NCBI RefSeq assembly: GCF_017303295.1
Contig: NZ_JAFKOK010000020.1
Span: forward strand, 1 to 60,573
DNA: 60,573 nucleotides
From: Rhodobacter sp. NTK016B
GTDB lineage: Bacteria > Pseudomonadota > Alphaproteobacteria > Rhodobacterales > Rhodobacteraceae
Direction: 5' to 3'
Made by a program: the position numbers and the translations under genes. Positions 59,125 through 60,573 of this stretch are shown here, piece by piece; position 1 is the stretch's first letter; each line of letters starts with the position of its first letter. The notes under the pieces were generated by a model that saw nothing but the letters and a program-made list of their open reading frames with translations, had not been told where the DNA came from and searched no databases.

Positions 59125-60395
59125 ATCGCCACAGGAATGAGAAGCTCTCGGGCGAGGCGTAGGTTTTGCCCGCCTTCTCCATATCTCTCACGGTTGAGGC
59201 TATGGCCGAAGAGGTCACGGCGCACCCGGTCATCGATGCCGGCTTCCAACATCCGATCCTCGAACGCATGGCGCAGCGAATACATGGTGTGAGCCTCGGT
59301 CTCCGCCAGACCATGCGCGCGCAAGAACTTGTTCACCGTGGCCGAGAGTGAGGCACTGTTTCGCTGGTAGCGCGGGAAGCCATCGGGGAACTCACGAAAC
59401 GCCTCGAGGCTGACGCCCAGCAGAGGTATCTTCCGCTGCGCCGCCTTGCTCTTGAGCATGCGGCCGACTGGTTCGATCGAGATATGCGGAACATCTGCAT
59501 CCAGCCTGATCTGATCGCGGGTGAGCCCCGCTCCTTCGCTGGGTCGGTACCCGGTGTTGATCATCCCTAGCAGAATGCCTCGTGCGTCGGGGTTCAGGCC
59601 AGCCAGCGCGCCCGGCTTGATCAGCTTAGACTCGATCCATCCGCGTGAGAAGGTCGGCCGCGTGCCGCTGCTGTGGTCTTTGATCGAGAGGTCGCTGAGC
59701 GGCAACGACAGCCCGAGGTGCCTCTTCTTGTTCACCACCTTCAAGATCGCGCAGACATGGATCAGATCCTTGTTCGCGCTGTTCGCGCTCAGACCCTCGT
59801 TGACCATCCGGTCGATCCACCATTGCCGGAAGTCCTGCATGTCGGTCGATGTGATCTCGGCGATCGGCTTGTCGCCAATGACGGCGATCAGGTTCTTCAC
59901 CGCCTTGATCCGCGGGTTGCGCCAGCGCCGCGTTTGGTCCTCGCTCTTCTTCATCAGCGAGTCGCGCTCCAGCTTCCAATAGTCTTCGAGGGCCACAGAG
60001 ACCGTCATCTCGGGCGGCGCAACGCCCCCTAGAAGCGCTCGGGCCTCTGGCATGTCCAACGTCCCGTCGCTGCGCTCGACCCGGGAAAGCCGGTCGAAAA
60101 GTTCTGCGCGGGGGAGCTTGGCAACCTTCGAGGCGGGCAGGTAGCGGAACCCACGGATCGCGGCCAAGTCCTTGGCGGCCTCGAACCTGGCTTTCGCGTC
60201 GGCGGTGTCCCCGTGCAGCTTCGCCTCCCAAGCCTCAAGCATCTCGTCCCAGATCGCGGGAGCTTTTCGCTTCGCCACATCCTCCAGATCGGTGTGCAAC
60301 GAGATCCAGACGTACTCCCTTGGCTCGATCTCGGCATAGCGCCGAGGGACGCGACGCCGCAGGTGGAGGTGGCCATTTCGCTTGGTGAATCGCAT
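59121..60395 (-). CDS. int: tyrosine-type site-specific integrase
   Basis: 424 aa. The N-terminal arm-binding/DUF6538-like region (MRFTKRNGHLHLRRRVPRRYAEIEPREYVWISLHTDLEDVAKRKA) is followed by a core-binding helical region and a catalytic domain. Arg284 (NTGYRPSEGAGL), Arg375 (YSLRHAF), His398 (LFGHS) and Tyr405 (RYGEG) complete the active site. It lies beside attR and the inferred tRNA gene, reading away from them. Two direct repeats (60439, 60462) and a promoter (60498-60525) lie upstream. It should recombine the 7-bp spacer TGGGGTG. Confidence 0.92.
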   Translation of the reverse strand: MRFTKRNGHLHLRRRVPRRYAEIEPREYVWISLHTDLEDVAKRKAPAIWDEMLEAWEAKLHGDTADAKARFEAAKDLAAIRGFRYLPASKVAKLPRAELFDRLSRVERSDGTLDMPEARALLGGVAPPEMTVSVALEDYWKLERDSLMKKSEDQTRRWRNPRIKAVKNLIAVIGDKPIAEITSTDMQDFRQWWIDRMVNEGLSANSANKDLIHVCAILKVVNKKRHLGLSLPLSDLSIKDHSSGTRPTFSRGWIESKLIKPGALAGLNPDARGILLGMINTGYRPSEGAGLTRDQIRLDADVPHISIEPVGRMLKSKAAQRKIPLLGVSLEAFREFPDGFPRYQRNSASLSATVNKFLRAHGLAETEAHTMYSLRHAFEDRMLEAGIDDRVRRDLFGHSLNRERYGEGGQNLRLARELLIPVAI

Positions 60396-60438
60396 GCCGC
60401 ATCATTGCCTCCCTGCAACCCCGAGAGCAAGGCCGAAA

Positions 60439-60472
60439 GTGCAGCAAAAAGAGTTCGTTTTGTGCAGCAAAA
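60439..60472 (+). repeat. putative integrase arm-type sites (right)
   Basis: GTGCAGCAAAAA at 60439 and GTGCAGCAAAA at 60462, same orientation, 23 bp apart, between the integrase start and attR. They match the left pair at 78-100. In the circular form all four flank the core, as expected for arm sites. Binding is inferred. Confidence 0.5.
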
Positions 60473-60497
60473 TTTGACGCCTTGCGTTGCGAGGCGT

Positions 60498-60525
60498 TTG
60501 CAATGCCCGAAAAAGCCCTTATAAT
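60498..60525 (+). promoter_or_regulatory. strong rightward promoter facing attR
   Basis: A perfect -10 box TATAAT (60520-60525) is preceded by TTGCAA (60498-60503, 16-base spacer) or TTTGCA (17-base spacer). It points out of the prophage. In the integrated state it reads toward the host tRNA (antisense to it); in the circular phage it would read over attP into the HNH gene about 100 bp away. Confidence 0.7.
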
Positions 60526-60559
60526 GTTGGCCTATAGCGTATTTCTTGGGGTGGCGACT

Positions 60560-60573
60560 TGGCGGATGGGGTG
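60560..60573. other. attR: attR core
   Basis: Exact copy of bases 1-14. The bases before it are phage (ending GCGACT) and the inferred tRNA body lies to the right, outside the window, on the minus strand. The position next to the integrase is typical of an intact tRNA target side. Confidence 0.85.

Noticed and set aside
1-60573. CRISPR array or internal tRNA gene
   Set aside because: No regularly spaced identical repeats with unique spacers and no complete cloverleaf were noticed; the only tRNA-like sequence is the 14-base att core.

Overview
The window is a complete temperate podovirus-type prophage of about 60.6 kb. The host is probably an alphaproteobacterium, most likely of the Rhodobacterales type. 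The reasons are the high-GC coding sequence, a GapR/DUF2312-type protein, a Rap1a-like secreted protein, and general gene style. Both ends carry the same 14-bp direct repeat (1-14 and 60560-60573). Its complement, CACCCCATCCGCCA, reads like the 3' end of a tRNA (acceptor strand, G73, CCA). A tyrosine integrase lies beside the right copy, so the element appears integrated in a tRNA gene lying just beyond the right edge.

Layout from left to right. 1-501: attL and a rightward HNH endonuclease gene. 498-41258: one long leftward morphogenesis and lysis block. In transcription order it holds small and large terminase, a P22-type portal, a scaffold, a CsrA-like protein, an N4-gp56-type major capsid protein, a head protein, an intrinsic terminator, adaptor and tail proteins, a 1,475-aa repeat-rich tail fibre, a second fibre, small accessory proteins, a GNAT-like protein, a protein with an S74 chaperone domain, a 729-aa virion-type protein, a 5,689-aa polyvalent protein, a membrane-anchored endolysin, and nested Rz/Rz1 spanins. 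41359-48462: leftward early genes, including a Cro-like protein, a GapR fusion, HU, an MT-A70 methylase, a DUF1376 replication protein and many small phage proteins. 48511-49547: a rightward S24 (CI-type) repressor, translationally coupled to a secreted Rap1a/Tai-like protein. 49705-59124: rightward early genes, including RecT, a large C5 cytosine methylase with a repeated central region, an ASCH-like protein and many overlapping small genes. 59121-60573: leftward integrase, putative integrase arm sites, a consensus-like outward promoter, and attR.

The genes fit a Bcep22-like plan (from memory: temperate podoviruses with one giant virion protein). The giant protein combines a divergent C5-methylase-like fold, a pyrophosphatase-like domain, an N6-adenine methylase, an SNF2-type helicase, an HEXXH zincin and a hydrophobic C-terminal module. 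It is the most striking feature and takes up 28% of the window.

A 16-bp operator, TTTGCC-N4-GGCAAA, occurs at 48473, 49616 and 49644, all around the repressor. Two weaker copies (19037, 19057) sit directly upstream of the giant gene. This suggests the repressor controls the giant gene directly, separately from the rest of the late block. The reconstructed attP core is a perfect 7-7-7 structure: 7-bp inverted arms around a 7-bp spacer. A strong promoter at the right end points across attP toward the HNH gene, so HNH expression may depend on excision.
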